Below, piece after piece: positions 61,864-64,000 of a stretch of 64,000 nt of DNA. Each line of letters starts with the position of its first letter. Positions within the stretch are counted from its first letter, which is position 1. Position numbers and translations under genes: made by a program. Source of the DNA: Gordonia sp. ABSL11-1 (GTDB lineage Bacteria > Actinomycetota > Actinomycetes > Mycobacteriales > Mycobacteriaceae); NCBI RefSeq assembly GCF_030315685.1, contig NZ_JASXSI010000008.1:1-64000 (forward strand), given 5' to 3'. The notes under the pieces are model-generated. The model saw only the letters and a list, made by a program, of their open reading frames with translations. It was not told where the DNA came from and did no database searches.

Positions 61864-63135
61864 ATGCTGACCCAACTCGCGATCATCCTCTGTGCCGCGG
61901 TGGTGCTGGGGATGATCGCGAGGCGGCTCGGGCTGCCCGCCATGGTCGGCGAACTGCTCGCTGGGGTCGTCCTCGGCCCGTCCCTGCTCGGCTGGCTGCT
62001 CCCGGCGGCGCACGACCGCCTGTTCCCCGATGACGGGGCTCCGTCGGCGTTGGTCGGGGGGATCGGCCAGGTCGGTGTGTTGTTGCTCGTCGGACTCGCT
62101 GCGGCTGAGCTCGACTTCACCGTGTTGCGTCGGCGCGGCAAGGTCATCGCATCGGTCAGCGTGTGGTCATTCGCGATTCCACTCGCCTTCGGGATCGGAG
62201 TCGGGTTCCTCGTACCCGAGCGGTTCCACGGGATCGACTCCACGCCAGTGGAGTTCGCACTACTGCTCGGAACCGCGATGTCGGTGAGCGCGATCCCGGT
62301 GATCGCGAAGATCCTCACCGACCTCGATCTGCTGCGCAAGGAGGTCGGGCAGGTCATCCTGACCGCCGGCACCCTCAGCGATGTCGGTGCATGGATGCTG
62401 CTCGCGGTCGTGTCGGCGATGACGACGGTCGGCCTCCGAGGGTGGCAACTCCCGCTGACCGCCCTGTACCTGGGCGCGGCGCTTGCCGTCACCTGGCTGC
62501 TCCGTCCGTGGGTACACAAGGCACTCGACCGTGTGGAGGCATCGTCGAATGCCCTGTACGTCAACGGAATCGTGGTGGTGATCATCGTCGGCGGAGCCGC
62601 AGCCACCGACGCACTGCATCTGGAGGCCGCGCTGGGCGCATTCCTCGCCGGCCTGATGGTCGGCCGCCGCGGGCGCGGGGTGCTGGGGCCGCTGCAGACG
62701 GTCACCGCCGCCGTGCTGGCGCCGGTGTTCCTCGCCACGGCGGGTCTTCACCTGGACCTGGCCGAACTCGGCCGGCCCGGCGTCGCGGTGCTCGCGGTCG
62801 TCGTGCTCGTCGTGGCCGTGGCAGGGAAGCTGATCGGCGGATACCTGGGCGCACGTATGGTCGGTGTGTCCCGTTGGGAGTCGCTCGCGCTCGGATCGGG
62901 TCTCAACGCGCGGGGGATCGTGGAGATCATCCTCGCGACCATCGGGCTGCAGATCGGGGTGTTCTCCGAATCGGTCTTCACGATCGTCGTCCTGCTGGCG
63001 CTGGCCACGTCCATCATGGCCGGTCCTATGCTCGTGTTCGCCACGCGCCGTTTCGAATCCGACCCGGTCCCGCCCGCGCGTCCGGCGGCCGTCGGTGCGG
63101 ATCCCCACTCCAGTCACATGCACATGGGCAACTGA
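61864..63135 (+). CDS. CPA2-type Na+/H+ antiporter
   Basis: A 423-aa cation/proton antiporter with about twelve helices, starting at the first helix (MLTQLAIILCAAVVLGMIARRLGLPAMVGELLAGVVLGPSLLG). Family elements include ELDFTVLRRRGK, SVSAIPVIAKILTDL, GTLSDVGAWMLL, the GAFLAGLMVGR helix and GSGLNARGIVEIILATIGL. The C-terminus ends in a short His/Met-rich tail (HSSHMHMGN). It begins 10 bp after the halogenase and is co-transcribed. Such antiporters also accompany halogenases in glycopeptide clusters; whether it supports ion balance, resistance or product movement is not known. Confidence 0.88.
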   Translation: MLTQLAIILCAAVVLGMIARRLGLPAMVGELLAGVVLGPSLLGWLLPAAHDRLFPDDGAPSALVGGIGQVGVLLLVGLAAAELDFTVLRRRGKVIASVSVWSFAIPLAFGIGVGFLVPERFHGIDSTPVEFALLLGTAMSVSAIPVIAKILTDLDLLRKEVGQVILTAGTLSDVGAWMLLAVVSAMTTVGLRGWQLPLTALYLGAALAVTWLLRPWVHKALDRVEASSNALYVNGIVVVIIVGGAAATDALHLEAALGAFLAGLMVGRRGRGVLGPLQTVTAAVLAPVFLATAGLHLDLAELGRPGVAVLAVVVLVVAVAGKLIGGYLGARMVGVSRWESLALGSGLNARGIVEIILATIGLQIGVFSESVFTIVVLLALATSIMAGPMLVFATRRFESDPVPPARPAAVGADPHSSHMHMGN

Positions 63136-63232
63136 CATCCGCTGGGGTTGTTCCCATGTGGATCGATTGTCCCCTCCGTGTGCTTGACCCATTTCGCTGA
63201 CCGACGAGGGCGATGAATCACGACCACGTTGC

Positions 63233-63251
63233 TTAGGGTAGACTTACCTTC
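63233..63251. promoter_or_regulatory. Iron box upstream of the N-hydroxylase
   Basis: TTAGGGTAGACTTACCTTC matches the consensus at 14 of 19 positions. It lies 69 bp upstream of the ornithine hydroxylase start in a 184-bp gap behind the antiporter, implying a separate iron-controlled promoter. Confidence 0.65.
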
Positions 63252-63319
63252 CGTCTGGATAACGAGTGCGCCTTACCCATCGGTCAGCACAGTCGCAGAA
63301 CGACGTAGAGGAGCAACGC

Positions 63320-64000
63320 TTGTGCAGTGATCTTTCTCCGTTGGTCGACGTGGTCGGCATCGGATTCGGACCGTCGAATCTGGGGTTGGCGATCGCGATC
63401 GAGGAGCACAATCTGACCGCGGGCCCGCAGCAGACGGTCACCGCGAAGTTCTTCGAGAAGAAGGATGCCTTCGGCTGGCACTCCGGCATGTTGCTGCCCG
63501 GGACCACCATGCAGGTGTCGTTCCTGAAGGACCTTGCCACGCAACGCAATGCACGCAGCGAATACACCTTCCTGAACTACTTGACGGAACGCGGTCGACT
63601 GACCCACTTCATCAACAGGCAGGACTTCTTCCCGCTGCGCGCCGAGTTCCACGATTATCTGTGCTGGGCCGCCGACCGGGTGAGGGTCCCCGTCGAGTAC
63701 TCGACGGACGTCACCGCGGTGCACTGGGACGGTGACCACTTCGAAGTGGTGTCCGACTCCGGTGTGGTGCGCGCACGCAACCTGGTTCTCGGGGGCGGAC
63801 TCCGGGCCAAGCTGCCGGCGGGGATCACTCCCGGTCCTCGGGTGTTCCACAACCATCGGATGCTCCGTCACTTCGCCGACCTGCCCAGCAGGCTCAACGG
63901 CCGGTACGCCGTGATCGGCGCGGGTCAGAGCGCCGCCGAGGTGGCCGCCTACCTGCACGATGAGACCGGCGCGGATGTGCACGCGGTGTTCGCGAAGTAC
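63320..64000 (+). CDS. L-ornithine N5-monooxygenase, partial at right edge
   Basis: 227 codons are visible and the gene runs off the window. It is a flavin N-monooxygenase of the IucD/SidA/PvdA class: FAD motif GIGFGPSNLGLAIAIEEHN near the N-terminus, then FFEKKDAFGWHSGMLLPGTTMQVSFLKDL, LTHFINRQDFFPLRAEFHDYLCWAA and the NADPH motif VIGAGQSAAEVAAYL. The features favour ornithine over lysine as substrate, and a hydroxyornithine-type adenylation pocket is present in NRPS C. The start is TTG 63320 with GAGGAG at 6-nt spacing (63308-63313). It supplies the hydroxamate precursor; its own iron box lies upstream. Confidence 0.9.
   Translation, partial: MCSDLSPLVDVVGIGFGPSNLGLAIAIEEHNLTAGPQQTVTAKFFEKKDAFGWHSGMLLPGTTMQVSFLKDLATQRNARSEYTFLNYLTERGRLTHFINRQDFFPLRAEFHDYLCWAADRVRVPVEYSTDVTAVHWDGDHFEVVSDSGVVRARNLVLGGGLRAKLPAGITPGPRVFHNHRMLRHFADLPSRLNGRYAVIGAGQSAAEVAAYLHDETGADVHAVFAKY

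Overview
The window is high-GC actinobacterial DNA. Its left half keeps a gene order I recognise from Mycobacterium tuberculosis Rv1474c-Rv1496: acnR, acn, an Rv1476-like gene, ripA, moxR, a DUF58 gene, a VWA gene, fabG1, inhA, ferrochelatase, NfeD/SPFH genes, a TVP38 gene, mutA, mutB and meaB. Together with a class I cholesterol-oxidase-like enzyme and IdeR-type iron boxes, this points to Mycobacteriales, most likely Gordonia or a close relative. The genus is inferred, not proven.

Layout. 1-3.5 kb: an acyl-CoA ligase and a Tat-exported GMC oxidase, with an iron box near each end of the segment. 3.5-7.2 kb: acnR and acn with a perfect AcnR-type operator. 7.3-13.2 kb: Rv1476-like gene, RipA peptidoglycan hydrolase, MoxR/DUF58/VWA. 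13.3-16.0 kb: fabG1-inhA (mycolate FAS-II) and an Fe-S ferrochelatase. 16.1-21.6 kb: conserved hypotheticals, an NfeD/SPFH pair, a SatD-like HTH gene with its membrane partner behind an unusual 14-bp-phased hexamer array, and a TVP38 protein. 21.7-27.0 kb: methylmalonyl-CoA mutase and its chaperone. 27.2-29.7 kb: an exported protein and a secreted lipase. 29.7-30.3 kb: no convincing gene, but two blocks of 21-bp repeats and a 15-bp-stem terminator.

30.3 kb to the right edge is a siderophore locus. entB (isochorismatase without carrier domain), entA and entE make and activate 2,3-dihydroxybenzoate (DHB). A free-standing aryl carrier protein sits directly before a CndH/PltA-type flavin halogenase. 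Three NRPS genes (1034, 2544 and 4438 aa), linked by 4-nt overlaps, follow on the other strand with an EntS-type exporter. An ornithine N-hydroxylase starts at the right edge and a FecB-type lipoprotein lies on the left. Adenylation pocket residues read by eye suggest Gly, a basic residue, Thr (epimerised), N5-hydroxyornithine, an unassigned residue and a basic residue (epimerised). The product is therefore predicted to be a mixed catecholate-hydroxamate peptide, and the halogenase suggests that the catechol is chlorinated while bound to the carrier protein. Four iron boxes sit at the promoters of this locus.

The most unusual points are: the ArCP-halogenase pair; a stack of three condensation-family domains at the start of the largest NRPS, two of them without the active-site histidines and one resembling a DHB-accepting starter domain; the absence of any thioesterase, MbtH protein or isochorismate synthase inside the window; a 24-bp divergent entB/entE promoter that looks leaderless in both directions; the phased hexamer array; and the 21-bp repeat blocks.
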